NCBI GenBank assembly: GCA_905221605.1
Contig: CAJNDS010002436.1
Span: 264,079 to 328,078 of the forward strand
Length of the DNA: 64,000 bases
Direction: 5' to 3'
Source of the DNA: Symbiodinium natans
Lineage: Eukaryota; Sar; Dinophyceae; Suessiales; Symbiodiniaceae
Below are positions 31,705 through 43,219 of this stretch, piece after piece. A program made the position numbers and the translations under genes. The notes beneath the pieces are model-generated. The model was given only the letters and a program-made list of their open reading frames with translations. It was not told the origin of the DNA and did not search any database. Numbering within the stretch: position 1 is the stretch's first letter; each line of letters starts with the position of its first letter.

Positions 31705-32132
31705 GTAGCATTGCTGGCATGAAAATGCTTTAATAGTTTCGCGGCATTTCGGAAAAGCGGACCCCGGCACAACAGAGCAAGTGCAGCACAGTTTTGTGCA
31801 TGTTCAGAGAGTCCACGGCATTTTTTGCAGGCACGACTTGTTCTCCTTCGTGCGGCAATATCGGTATGGGGGGAATTATGGAGAGGACGGCACCAACGGC
31901 ACCACCGTGCCGAAAGAAAGTTGCTCCTTAGCCACGGCTGTAACCTTGAAGGGAAGATTTCTGCTTCTGAAGCTGCTTATTTTTCAGCAAGAATCCTCTG
32001 CGGAGCCTGTGCCATGCAACAGCAGTGTGACGGCTGCTTTTTGCAGGATTCGTCGGAGGAATGGGCCTGTTACGCCGTTATTAGCATTCGAGCTTCAAGT
32101 ACCGGCCTGTAAACCTGCAGCATGTGCTGCAG

Positions 32133-33115
32133 CAGGACCCGGTGGTGACCGCCCCTTTCCCTGGCCGTGTTTTCAGAGAGAATCAGATGCCTCGCTGCAT
32201 CCGAGACATGGTTGTTGAGGCGTGTCTGGTTGCTTTGCCCTCTTCCCCCCTTCCTCGCAGTAATCGATTGCAGCTGCTAGCGTTTGAAGCTCACTTCATC
32301 GGAAAGCACTACGAAGTTTCAGGTTTTGGTCCAGCAGCTTCCCAGAACAACGGAGCATTTCTGTGTGCTTGGCTCTTGTACGCAGCTCGCTCCGAGGATC
32401 ATTGGGGCAGCACGACTACGGAAGTGGGTCACCGAACAGCAGGTGCCCAGTGTGATTGTGATCATGAAAGCAAGGAATGCCAAACGAAATCAAACGAAGC
32501 TAACCAAGCTAACAGCCTTCATCCGACTAGTCTTCCCTGAGTGCAGGCATGCGACATTGGTGACTTCTGGAAGGCTGGTGGACGGTGAGACTTTGAGCCT
32601 TTGAGCCTGATGTGCCTTTGCAAGAGCTGGGGTCTTTCTCAAGCTGCGCATGCCAGGCGATTTACCCGACCTGCCACCAGCAAGGCCCAAGACGGCCAGA
32701 AGATTGGTGGCTCTGCTGCATAATGCTTCCAGCATGTCTGCGCGAGAGGGCATCATCAGTTTCATGGCAGGCGTCAATCACGTGCACGCGTGCAGAACAG
32801 GTACATGTTCTACCACCAAAAGAGGGAGGTCCTGGAGGCCAGCGGCGTTCGTGTTGGCATGATCTCCTCTCATGCCGACCATCCCCCGAGCCCACCACAA
32901 CAACAGGCACATGGAGTGCTGAGCTCTAGCTCGCTCCAAGGGCCCTTGAACTTTCTGTCCATGCCTGGCTTGCGATAGTTCTGGGAAAGGATCAGCTGCA
33001 TCAATTCCGCGACATCGCTTGGGTGAACGCAGACTCTCCGTACCGTGGCTACAAAGACTGCATTGGCCCGAAGGTTCGACGCCAGCTTGTAGTCAAGGAT
33101 CTGACACATCTGTAG
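32133..33115 (+). CDS. Five-exon 3' gene segment, unidentified, all phases agree
   Basis: Exons 32133-32221, 32261-32315, 32386-32584, 32681-32800 and 32979-33115 (stop TAG). Every junction agrees in phase. The first intron is 39 bases with a CTCTTCCCCCCTTCCTCGCAG acceptor, and the third has donor GTGAGA. Landmarks: PVVTAPFPGRVFRENQMPRC, NRLQLLAFEAHFIGKHYE, LRKWVTEQQVPSVIVIMKAR, TARRLVALLHNASSMSARE, QFRDIAWVNADSPYRGYKDC. Soluble, basic and globular-looking. No family is recognised. Its stop lies between the two polycystin-like parts, so either it is a separate gene or the upstream polycystin-like exon belongs elsewhere. An antisense frame covers 32870-33229. Confidence 0.45.
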
Positions 33116-33227
33116 CATTGTATGTGTTTTCGGCTTGGTAAGAATGCTGCGTGGATGCTTGTAACTGCCCTTTAGCTGGGCAGTGCCGGCCTCCAAAGCA
33201 GATCGCGGCAAAGGCATCGTCGTCACC

Positions 33228-33290
<63 letters not shown>

Positions 33291-33292
33291 CT
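33228..33292. repeat. (GTC)n microsatellite
   Basis: About 20 uninterrupted GTC units, just after a less regular GTCACCACCGTC. Confidence 0.95.
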
Positions 33293-33951
33293 GTCGTGCT
33301 TATCCTCATCCTCATCTAAGCGTCGTCATCATCTTGCAGCTAAGTGCAACAGTGGGAGGAAGCATCGCAACAGACGTGAGTCAGGATCCTCGACGTTCAA
33401 ATCTTCACTTTCAATGCCCACCAGGCCAGCAAAGCTTGTGCCCCCAAACTTTTTCATTTCCGCGTGATAGGATTAGACGAGCCGATGCGGTTGGGTCAGT
33501 TCCGCAATGGTCCGCAGCCGCGTAAGTGTAAGATGCCCCAAGCTCTTGCAATGCAGATGTCGCCCCAATAGTGATAACTCAACCTGTGTGTTGCAGATTC
33601 ACCAAAGCCTTGCTCTTATGCTTGAGTGCCCAAGCTTGGGAAGCGTGGGATTGTGATTGCAGGTTGCCTTCACACTCCAGAACCTGCGCATGGAGTGGTC
33701 GCCAGCCGGTTTCCTCATTCAGCGGCCAGGCCTTCCCAAGCTGTTTCGTTTGGGGGGGTTTTGAAGGGGCACTTGTAGCATTATGTGTTATTATCACACT
33801 CAGGATCACACAACAATACAGTAGTGGTTATTGCCAGCTATCGCCCACGACTGCCTTGGCTGGATTGCGGGCTCAAGGCTGCGCGAAGAAGGTGGCAATC
33901 ATGAAGTGCTCCAAACGATGTTCAATGCTTTTCGACTGCTACCTTCGGGCC

Positions 33952-34085
33952 TTGGCCCTAGACCCTAGACCCTAGACCCTAGACTCCTAGACCCTAGACC
34001 CTAGACCCTAGACCCTAAACCCTAAACCCTAAACCCCCTAAAGCGTAAACCCTAACCCCTAAACCCTCCCTAAACCCTAAATCTT
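33952..34085. repeat. Interstitial telomeric repeats (CCCTAGA)n then (CCCTAAA)n
   Basis: About seven CCCTAGA units, then CCCTAAACCCTAAACCCTAA and degenerate copies. CCCTAAA is the plant-type telomere unit also reported for dinoflagellate chromosome ends. The change of variant (AGA to AAA) partway along is notable. It lies about 95 bases upstream of the first clear polycystin exon. Confidence 0.9.
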
Positions 34086-34182
34086 GGCGTTCGGCCTGTC
34101 TCTTGCTGCATTGTTTCTTGCCTCCCGTTTTATCGGGGCCTGGCAAAAGAGGAGGATAGTAATCGACTGCCAGAACCTTCAG

Positions 34183-37100
34183 GCATGCGAGAAACGTTCT
34201 ACGGGGCGCCCTACTACAACCTGGCCCTTGTGCTGCCCGATCTGATGTTCCTGGCGCTGTGTTTTGGCAAGATCTTGTAAGATTCGAAGATTAAAGATTT
34301 CCAGATCCCGGCCAGCTTGCTCGTGGACAAGAGCTACTCAACGCTTTCTGTCAGGTCTGAGTCAGGTATGGCTTGTGAGCAGGCCTCATGCATCTGAGGT
34401 TGACCAGCATCATGCATTCAGAGCTAAAGGAAGCGATCCCTGCAGCTATGAACGGCTTGGATGGCATTAAGGTGAGCGGGGTTTAGTTGACAGGATTGAG
34501 GCTTGAAGATATCGATGTTCATTGCGTCTCGGGCGCTTTCCGCTTTTGTTGCTGATGCTGCAAGTCATCCCCCTCCCTGATGCAACTCCAATAACTGTTT
34601 TTGGTTCAGCGCAAGCCCTCAGCCTGTCATCGCCTGTCCTAGTTAGGATGCTCATACCTGGTTCATTGCTGATCATTGCTGGCAGGATTACTTAAAGTTC
34701 TGGAACGTCGTGGACTGGATCAATGTCACGGTTGGAATCGCATGCGTGTGTCTTGGCCGAATGCATGCCAATGTGTATTGCCTCGCCATAGCACATGGCT
34801 GCGCTGTTTTCGTCTTTTCTCTAACGCGGGCTTCTTTAGAGTGACACGAAGCTGCCCTGGCCTGTCCAGTTCTGTGTGGCTGGTCTTCGTGGTGAAGGTC
34901 ACCGTGGATTTGAGAGATGTCCTTGCGGGAATGCCCTCAGATCTCTTGGACTTGGCAGCACCTAGACCTGAAAGGGAAACCGCTGAATCAACCCAGCAAA
35001 GGTGTCGTTCCTTGATGTTAGTCCATGCTCTTGATTGGGGTATCCCCGCTCTGCATGTAACAGTAACGCTCACGCGCCCCGCCTCGGCGAGTCGTGCTTT
35101 CAAGTGTAACCCTGCCAAGCAGGGCGGTTCGAAGGATGCCTGCATGGCATGTGCAGGGTGCTCAACAGAGGGGGTCCACAGGGTATTAGAGAACACTGCT
35201 CCAACATTGCCAGGAGGAGGGATAAGGGAGGTGTGTTGTTCTGTTGCCCCAAAGGCTTGAAGCCTTGGTTGACAAGCCCCCCGCCCCCCTACCAGGCTTG
35301 CCTCCAGCGGAAGCCACAACTTAAGTTCAGTAGGAGTCTGAACCCTGCATATCTTACCATGGCGCTATACGTTCCAGTTTGCACCAATCTAAAATCTTTT
35401 TTTCTCAGTCGAACATATATGGAAATCAATGGGACAACGCTCTTCATATTCGGAGGCTTCCGGAAGTCTTCGGGTTGCCGCGGGTTGCCTTCACGCATTT
35501 GTTACGTAATAACTGGAGGCACAGCACAGCAGATGCCAAACGTTCTCCTTGCTGCTGTAGTTGCACGTGGATTTTTTGGGAAGCGCTTCCTCCAATATAG
35601 CGGCAGTGGTTTCATAAATTTAGGACCAAGGAAAGACACTTGGTGTTTGTCGCTGCGGGCGTGGGATCATATGGGCTCGTGTAATTCAGGTGTTCACCAA
35701 CCGCAGCTACTTGAGCTACGAGGACAGGCCAATCGGATGAGAGGATGACCCCCAAAATTTAGTGCCATAACTTTTTGCTTAGCTTCTTATTGCATTTTCG
35801 CGTTCTCATATGTTTTCGCCACGATTGTGCCAAAGAATGACAGCCAAAGCAAGATAATATGGCAGAAGGACAGGCGCAGGGAAGCTAGTCCTTTCCTGTC
35901 ACTCCGAGTCATCGTGTATCCGTCCATGTCTTGCATACCGCTCCACCTACAAGCCTTCCGTCGCCGAGATTTTTCACCACGTACCAATAGTCGAGGAGCC
36001 TGTTTCTCGGTCGGATTTTGCTGGAACTACAGCTCAGCTCTACCGGCATGTTTGAATCTGATCGCGGACGTTACCGGCAGTCCTGCGCCACATTTGACAG
36101 TGCCGGTGCGCCATATGCATGTCGCATGCTTGTGTTGTCCGCGCTTTGTTTGGTTGCTGTTTACCTCGAGCATTCTTGAAGTGTGGCCGTGAGGAGTTCA
36201 ACAATCTTGTTGATCGACAAGAAGCTTGGCCATCCAGACTCCAGACGATACGACTAGGTCCAGGCAAGTCTTGTTAGGCTGCTGCGCAGCAGGAGATACA
36301 GTACAGATTGACGACAAGTTCATGTGCATGTACCAGGAAACCGACGTGACTCGGGATGAAGGTACAAGAACAAATGTCTTCCTGATGACGGGGGGAGGAG
36401 GGGGTAGATCCCATTGTCCCCATATGAGTATCTCTCAGGATTTTGAGCGGAAAATGTCCGAAGTCTTGACAACGGCGGAAGAGACAGCCTACCTCTACAC
36501 GTTGCCAGGCGATGCAACAATGCACGCGGCATATGTATAGCTTCGCTCTTGGAGCAACTGCCGGAAAAAAACATCTGCATATCGGGCAGGCACGAGTGTG
36601 CCTGCCGTGGTGGTTTAGGAGGGAGCCCTTTATGACGTTAGGGGGTGACCGAGTGGGCCTGGATGAATCTGCTACTGGCACGTGGCCCAAGGCTGGTGCG
36701 CTCGCTCCTGTTTTTCTACCTCTTTGTCCTTATGTTCAAGTTCTTCAAGGCTTTCAGATCCTTGGATGCGAGACTCAGGGTGTGGCATTGTTGGGCGTTT
36801 GTGTTTGGTGGCCCACTTAGTCAAGGAGATGTCATGTCACTTTGACTGTGCTTTCTTAGCGGCTTTGATCCTGCAGTTGTGTCTGTGTGTGCTGCATGCA
36901 GCACAGAAAGGAGCCAATGACCGTTTGGATGTTGCGCCTCGGTTGCATTCAACTGGTTTGCCCGAGCTATGAGAGCCATTTTCAGGCTGAGTGCTTTCAT
37001 TGATGGACATGTGTATCGGGCCCCCAAGGTGATCCAGACCATTACAGACTCTGCGACGGATGTGCTTCACTTTGCGATCGCGTTTTTGCTCGTTCCTCGG

Positions 37101-39880
37101 CTGATGCACACGGACGGGTGAAGCATGAATCGGGAGAATGGAAGGAAGATAGGAAGTTTCCAGAATGACCCATGACGGGCCCAAACAGGTGCGGTTGGGA
37201 TTGTCTCTTCGGAAAAACGAAGGCGGGCCATGTTGGCCGGATGAGTGATGAAACATATGAAAGCATTAAAGTTGTGCCAGCAGCCTACACCGGCTTAGCT
37301 CCTGCTTAGTGCCCTTGGTCTCAAGTCCTTGATTTGATTTCCGGCAAAAAGGCATCACCTTAGTCAGTTTGGCTTTTCCTTTCGTAGGCTTTTGTGAGTC
37401 GTTTGTGTTAACAGCGGTTGTGCGGAGCGTGCTCTACCGACCTTTGGTGTCGTCCTGGTAGATAGAGTCTGTGTGTTAAAAGGGCATTTGGAGTCTGTGC
37501 CCATGCCATATCCCCGCTCTGACATGCTGAGACCCTCTAAGGTCTTTCTGTGCTTTGCTTCAGCTGGCATGGTTCTATTCGGCTACACGGTGGAGGGCTT
37601 CCACACATTTGTCTATTCTGTGCCGCTTGGCCTTGAAAGCCAGCCTGTGGACGAAGTGTTCTTTAGATTAAACAGGAAAGATCCCATTCGATGGTCCCCA
37701 AATCCAAAATTCAGTTTCTCCGGCGAATTAAGCCCCAGCAGCTTCAGAGCTTCGAAGAAGGCACAGTAGCTGCCCATACCAGCCCCGGTGCGCGACTCAT
37801 CCCTTGCGCATTGTGAAAGATTGAGTGGAATGCTTATCACCTGTTCCGGAAGAGGTTCTTCTGTTGGCGAGCCGGTGTGGGCATGGCCGACATCGAAGTC
37901 TATGAAATTTGGTACCAGGTGTGGTGCCATGTGATGAGATTCCGTGAATTCTGTGTAGTGGTGTCTCGGCCTTGCCGTCCAAGATCTCACGGAAAGCTCC
38001 TCCCCAAATGTATGGCCCTGGCTGATCACCGTCCCTTTCTTCCTCGTGGCTCACATTGAGAGAGCTAAATGGCCTCTGCAAGCTGACTGTTCCGGAGAGG
38101 TGCAGTCTCACTCTAGCAGTCACTGCGCTTCTGCGTGTAGCGCACTTTCCCGAAACCATAAAGTCCGACCTCGGTCGAAGCACCTTGGTTTTTAACTTTC
38201 AGGAGGGTCCTGAGATCCCCTTCGAGTCGGGCAGGTGTTGGCCTACTTTTGGCACTTCACCTACTTGGCCTTGATGAGCAACCCTGCAGCGATGATTGTT
38301 CTGAGTTTGCGCCGTTTGAGAGAGTGGTACAAAGCTCATGCTTGTAGCGCGACGTGTCTTCACATGCAGTATCAGACAGACCTGACACAAAGTTTAAGCA
38401 ACACATTGACATACACGACTTCCATCAGCATCAATGCCGACTCATCGCCCGAAAAGCGGCAAACGCAAAATCCGATTACAAAAATATCTGCGCCTGCCCC
38501 CGAACTGTCGGAACCAATTTGGGCACTGTTTACACCGTCTGGGGCCCGGCAATTGATTTTGTGACTTGCCACAACAAACCTTCAGAAACGAAAGAGGTCA
38601 CAACATAAATTCAAGCTGTTGCGACAGTCGATGCAGCGGCCTTTTGGCGCACCGATCCGAGAAGGCGTCGTTCATGTCCATTTGGGAGAGGGGCTTAGCG
38701 TAGATCCACGCCGCCATTGCAATCAGCACGTGGGGCGGCCACATTTGGATCTTTGATTTGGGTGCATACCGTCGGACATCGTGGAACGGTTTCGATGTGT
38801 GGAGCGTCCACATTGGGGAATCGCACTTTGGGCCTTCCTCACAGATTGAACGCTCGACACGAATCAGTCTGTTCAGGCAACCGTGGGTTCAAAGATGAAC
38901 GCCCGATGCATGCATCTCGGTTGCGCGCGCCGACCGGGCATTCGAGTAAAACTACAATGCATGTCGTGACAATAAGCATATACAAACAAGCGTCTTCTTG
39001 CGATTTGCTCCCAACAGGCACTTTGAATTGCTGAAAAAGCTGTCTAAAACGTGAGCGGCCACCAGGTGATGCCAGGTGTCGCGTGTTTTGAGGCCTCATG
39101 CATTGACAACGACGGGCAGCATCCACATTGGGGTTTCGCATTTCCTGTGTAATCACGAAAGCTAGCTCCCTCGGAACTTGCGGGAGTTCTTGTTTACCAC
39201 TTTTTTGTTGGAGGGGCCTTTATCTCCGATATCGGAGGTTTCAGGTGCGAGGGGGGGGGGCCAACCCTCGGGCCTCCCCCCCCCCCTCCTCTTTGGGGGA
39301 CGCCAGACAAGGATTCCTTTCACGATGTGGGACCTCAGGTTCTCGATGAGGAGGCGGGGGGGGGGGGGGGGGGTTCCCCCCCCCCGCCCTGTTTTGGTCC
39401 CCTTAGGTCCCCCATTGTTAACCAATATGTCTAGCGATTTTTTGCTATCGCTGTTGCAGTGCAAGTGTCTCCTGAATGAGCTTGCGTTGTTTGTTCTCCG
39501 AACTGCAGAACCGGTTCGCGTGACAGCACCCTTAACGTGGTTTTTTCGTCAAAGCGTAAACGCTGCCCTTGTTCACTCTTGGCTGCCATTTGTTCTCGTC
39601 CCCTCGGCTGGAGAAGGCATGCGGCAGAAAGATGCTCTGACAGCTTGGGGCAATTGGTGTGACGTTTTGTTGCGTGCCGCCGCAGACTCTCGAAGATGCC
39701 GGAAGATTTGAATTCCATGGGCCGCGTTGGGCAGCGTTAAAAGGGGCTTAGCAGGTTCAATTTGGTTAAACGGATAGCTGTCTCGGCATCCTGTTTCCGC
39801 GAAGCTCTGAACTGTCAGGCATCTTGATGATCAACATCCTCGTGGGCTTGATTTTCGAGGCTGCTCTGGAACCACACAGG
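34183..39880 (+). CDS. Polycystin/TRPP-type cation channel, transmembrane core S2-S6
   Basis: Exons: 34183-34276 (S2, YYNLALVLPDLMFLALCFGK, donor GTAAGA), 34383-34471 (linker, MHSELKEAIPAAMNGLDGIK, donor GTGAGC), 34686-34745 or a little longer (YLKFWNVVDWINVTVGIAC, the family's F-W-N-x-x-D motif and S3), 36439-36534 (loop), 36642-36779 (S4, LLFFYLFVLMFKFFKAFRSL), 37029-37091 (VIQTITDSATDVLHFAIAFL), 37542-37619 (S5, VFLCFASAGMVLFG), 37853-37918 (pore region, VGMADIEVYEIW), 38235-38277 (S6 start, VLAYFWHFTYLALM) and 39819-39880 (S6 end, ILMINILVGLIFEAALEPH). From 36439 on all junctions agree in phase; the 38277 donor is GC. Polycystins are calcium-permeable channels of cilia, ER or plasma membrane. 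The usual L-G-D selectivity filter reads VGMADI here. Confidence 0.75.
34746..36438 (+). other. Long interval inside the channel gene
   Basis: It should hold the S3-S4 loop exons. Open frames exist (for example 34676-35260, 35149-35748, 35827-36192, and an antisense frame 34726-35319), but none matches the family clearly. Part of it is probably intron. Confidence 0.3.
39152..39380 (+). repeat. Dispersed repeat family, copy B
   Basis: It has TCACGAAAGCTAGCTC, GGAACTTGCGGGAGTTCTTG and GGTTCTCGATGAGG as in copy A (29383), with long runs of G and C between and after. It lies in the large predicted intron between the two S6 exons of the polycystin-like channel. Confidence 0.7.
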
Positions 39881-40205
39881 GTTGAGAGGTGCCCGCCCAT
39901 CTGAAAGGAGTGGGGGCAGGAGCCCCTTACCCTACAAAAACCCAGTTGCATATTGCTGGGGAAAGGGAAAAGAAGGTTCTCAGGTTCCTGTGGACACGGA
40001 ATAACTTCAACCGACCCAGAGCAACCCCGGGGCGCATACAGTGCCCGCAGATGCCCACAGGGAACAAGATAAATCATAAACCCCTACCGGGTCTTAGAAA
40101 TTCAGCCGACTAACATGCAAGGTTGTTTAGACACCAGGCAAAGGCGCAAGAACCCTACCACATCTGAACAACAGCCCCAGATTCACCACCAACCGACTTG
40201 CACAG

Positions 40206-40789
40206 ATTGATGCAGCAATTTACAACAGACTTGTACAAGACTTGACGCAGCAGCTTAGAAATAAGAGGGCCAGGGCCCCAGAGGCAGAGGCTTTCAGGTG
40301 CAAAGGGCGCGGCTGCTCTGCAGGCTTATGGTCGTATTCATGCAAACGCGGGGGAGCCGCCTACTCTTCTGGAGCAGGCAGCGGCTGACAGGGACGCTAC
40401 CATGTCTTGTCTTTCATGGAGGTTGTGCTGGGGCTAGCCAGGTCAGCGATGCGGTTGACACGCTGAAAGACACCAAGGCCTTCATCAACATGCGGCTTGC
40501 TGGCAGCGTGAGTGTGTCTGGTCAAGCTTCGAGTTTTGTGATGTGTAGTGTTTCGGATCGATGTAGGAGCTAGTGTGGGTTCTGAGTTGTCATCGGTGCC
40601 GGTTTTGGTGAAGCCACAGCTCTGCGACAGTTCCCTTTTGACAGGTTCCATCCATGGTTCACCATTGGATTCCCTTCTGCCCCAGTTGGAATATGGCTTC
40701 GCAGGTGGTACATCATCTGCGAGCTTGAGGACGATGATTTCCCTGCCCATCCTGCAGAGCTCGTTGCCGGGATGATCACAGCACTGTTT
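40206..40789 (+). CDS. Exons downstream of the channel, possibly its cytosolic tail
   Basis: 40206-40297 reads IDAAIYNRLVQDLTQQLRNK then a basic/Ala/Glu stretch (coiled-coil-like), donor GTGCAA. 40442-40507 lies between GCCAG and donor GTGAGT and reads VSDAVDTLKDTKAFINMRLA. 40645-40789 follows TTTTGACAG and reads FHPWFTIGFPSAPVGIWLRR, then CELEDDDFPAHPAELVAGMI. Phases do not all join. Polycystins carry a cytosolic coiled coil after S6, so position and make-up fit, but a separate gene is equally possible. The last exon stops just short of a poly-G run. Confidence 0.38.
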
Positions 40790-40798
40790 GTCGCTTTT

Positions 40799-40799
<1 letters not shown>

Positions 40800-40831
<32 letters not shown>

Positions 40832-40851
40832 TCGAGGAAGAAGCGGACGGA

Positions 40852-40911
<60 letters not shown>

Positions 40912-40975
40912 ACAACGAAAGAAAAACGAAAGAAATAGAGAAAGAAAGAAGGAAAGAAGGAAAGAACAAAAAGAA

Positions 40976-41006
<31 letters not shown>

Positions 41007-41220
41007 AAGGAAGAAAGGAAGGAAGGAAGAAAGGAAGGAAGGAAGCAAGGAAGGAAGAAAGGAAGGAAGGAAGCAAGGAAGGAAGTAAGGAAGGAAGGAG
41101 TGAAATAATGAACGAAAGAAAGAAGGAAAGAAAGAAATAACGACGGAAAGAAAAGAAAGAAAGCAGAAAGGAAAGAGTAACAGAAAGAAGGAAGAAAGAC
41201 AGACAGACAAAAACACATAA
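40800..41220. repeat. Poly-G run, then (GAAA)n, (GACA)n and (GGAA)n array
   Basis: 30 consecutive G (40801-40830) are followed by (GAAA)n at 40850-40910, irregular GAAA/GGAA words and (GACA)n at about 40977-41005. It produces Phe/Leu/Ser and Lys/Glu/Arg frames of up to 273 codons that are not genes. Confidence 0.95.
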
Positions 41221-41271
41221 AGAAATGAAGACAGAAAGAAAGAGAAAAGGACCCGCCCTGCTTGTTTTTAA

Positions 41272-41695
41272 ACCTTCATGCCCAGAAGAGAACTTACCTT
41301 AAAGGCATCGGAATCCTTTCCAAACCCGTCCTGCACGCATTCGCGCACTATGTTCGCAACTCTTTTTTGGGGGGGCCCAACCCGCGCCTCGTTTATATGT
41401 CAAGCTTCATGCCCAAAAGAGAACCTGCCCTAACAGCATGAGAAGCCTTTCCGAACCCGTTCTGCTAGCATTGTGTTGCACCAACACCCACGCTTTTTTA
41501 ATCCTTGACAGTCATTGTGCTTTGCAAATGGGCAGGCACCCCCTCGCCGCCCGGATTTTTGATCCGTGACAGTCGTGCGCGCATTGCGTTTGCGAATGGG
41601 GGTGGCTGCGCCCCCCGCTTTTCCTAAACACTTGCAAAGGTTGCCAGGAAGAACCTGATGAATGCTTCCCAAGCGCATCATACGAGCATTGTGTT
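41272..41695. repeat. Diverged tandem repeats, two unit types
   Basis: CTTCATGCCCAGAAGAGAAC...TCCAAACCCGTCCTGC (41275) recurs as CTTCATGCCCAAAAGAGAAC...CCGAACCCGTTCTGC (41407). TTTTTAATCCTTGACAGTCA...GCAAATGGG (41495) recurs as TTTTTGATCCGTGACAGTCG...GCGAATGGG (41555). GCATTGTGTT recurs at 41469 and 41684. No exon is seen. Confidence 0.6.
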
Positions 41696-41699
41696 AGCA

Positions 41700-42020
41700 A
41701 GTAGAAATCCCATTACAATTAAGAAGAGTCTTTTTCACATTTTATAAGAATTCGATGGGAATTAAATGTAATAAGAATCTCATGTTTTTCTAGCCACCTC
41801 CAGAAGAATCCTATTCAAATACGAACTCGATTAGAGTCTTGGTAGAAAGAGGAAGAATCCTATGACAATTCATAGGAATCCGACTAAAATGCAGATGGAA
41901 TAGACGAGTTTCGAATAGAAGCAATAGGATCCCTATGGAAATTAATCAGAATCTCATGAAAACACAAAGGATAGAGGTTTTCCGAGAGAAAACCAAGGAT
42001 ATGGACATTAAAAAGCATCG
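41700..42020. other. AT-rich island with AGAATCCTAT words
   Basis: About 320 bases, AT-rich, with GAAGAATCCTAT twice, AAGAATCTCATG, and several AATTCAT/GAATTCGAT words about 20-40 bases apart. A 125-codon + frame (41935-42312) starts in it but is not supported. Confidence 0.6.
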
Positions 42021-42203
42021 CCCAAAAACTCTCCAACACTATCAAATCACACCCTCGCGAAAAGCGCAGCAAAGCCAACGCCATCTTGCTGCTGCGTACA
42101 GAGTGACATTCTGCGTCGGTCCCGTCTATCAAGGTCATCCGAAAGTTGATCGTAGACGTGGCGCGTGCTCATGCGTGCTCAGTGTTAAACGTATTCTAAT
42201 CTT

Positions 42204-42507
42204 GGCAATTACAAAGCACAGCCGTCCTCGGACTGGATTCAGAAAGCTCGCCAATCCTGTCATTCATGCCCTCCATCCAAGAGGATTCACTATCCACATC
42301 GCTGCCATCTAACAGTCCCTGCGCGATCGTCGGTCGTGCACTTGCCATGTCCCATAGCAATCTCGTCGGGTTTAAGCTACAGGTAGTACAGGTGAGCAGG
42401 AAGTCAGCTGCGGCGATGCCTTGATCCGAAACACCAGATAGCATGGGGCTCACAAACAGAACGGAACGAGTGTCTACACTTATTGGAGTCCAAGTAGCAG
42501 CTGGCAT
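42204..42507 (-). CDS. Reverse-strand open frame, 103 codons
   Basis: Open from ATG at 42507 to TAG just below 42200. It reads ADFLLTCTTCSLNPTRLLWD and DGSDVDSESSWMEGMNDRIG. Composition is protein-like, but third positions show no bias. No family or splice support. Confidence 0.22.
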
Positions 42508-42841
42508 TATGTGTCATGCCTGGGTTCTTGAAAGGTGCTGTGACTTTTGCTTTGAGCGTGAAACTCACGTGGCCCGGAACCTTCGAGTATTGCTATAGCA
42601 ATTTAACTTGTGCTGCTACTTGCTAAACAGCCCGCTAGACAGCAGAAGCCGAGGTTACGGTGCGAAGCTTGAAAAAGGCTTTCTCCAAAGACAGGACTTG
42701 CGCTACACTCTTGTAATGGAATCAAGACGGTTTCCGCCACTTTGCACATGAAATTAAGCTGTGCAGCCACCCTCCCACCAAAATATTGGCCTTTCACGTG
42801 CCTGCGAGGTAGGAATGTATGTAAGCCCAACTCATTGCCAG

Positions 42842-43123
42842 GATGACAAAGCAGAACGCTGAGTACCTCATCGAAAACGCTTCTTCGTATGCCAAGAAGC
42901 AGGAGACCGGACGGGTTTAAGGGCGGTGTGCCGAGGATACCAGATACCAGGGCAAGCTGAATTTCGCATTGCTATAGCAGCTCAGTTCGACGGGGGGCTG
43001 GTTTTGCTTTCTTTCGGGCTTGCCATCGTCTGTTTGCCCGGTTCATTCGCATGCTCTGTCATTGCAAGTGCTTACTTAACCTGGCAGGGACGGCAAAGCG
43101 CCACTAAACGAACTATGCCGTAG
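42842..43123 (+). CDS. Two-exon 3' segment of a small membrane protein
   Basis: Exon 42842-42914 follows CATTGCCAG and reads MTKQNAEYLIENASSYAKKQ then ETGR. Exon 42944-43123 follows GATACCAG and reads IPGQAEFRIAIAAQFDG, then the hydrophobic segments LVLLSFGLAIVCLPGSFACS and VIASAYL, and a basic tail ending SATKRTMP with TAG. Both are phase 0. The 29-base intron removes an in-frame stop but is extremely short. Probably one or two membrane helices with a short cytosolic tail. No family is recognised. Confidence 0.42.
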
Positions 43124-43219
43124 CGTAGCTGAATCACCGCACACCCCAAGCCTTTCCGTGGAGCTTGAGAGCATAAATCTCCCCTTTTCGAGGGTAGGAG
43201 ACGGGAATACGCCGTCAAG

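Noticed and set aside
40397-41218. Reverse frames of 146-273 codons rich in Phe, Leu and Ser
   Set aside because: They follow the GAAA/GGAA microsatellite. Only the first 150 bases are ordinary sequence, and there the + strand exon reading is better.
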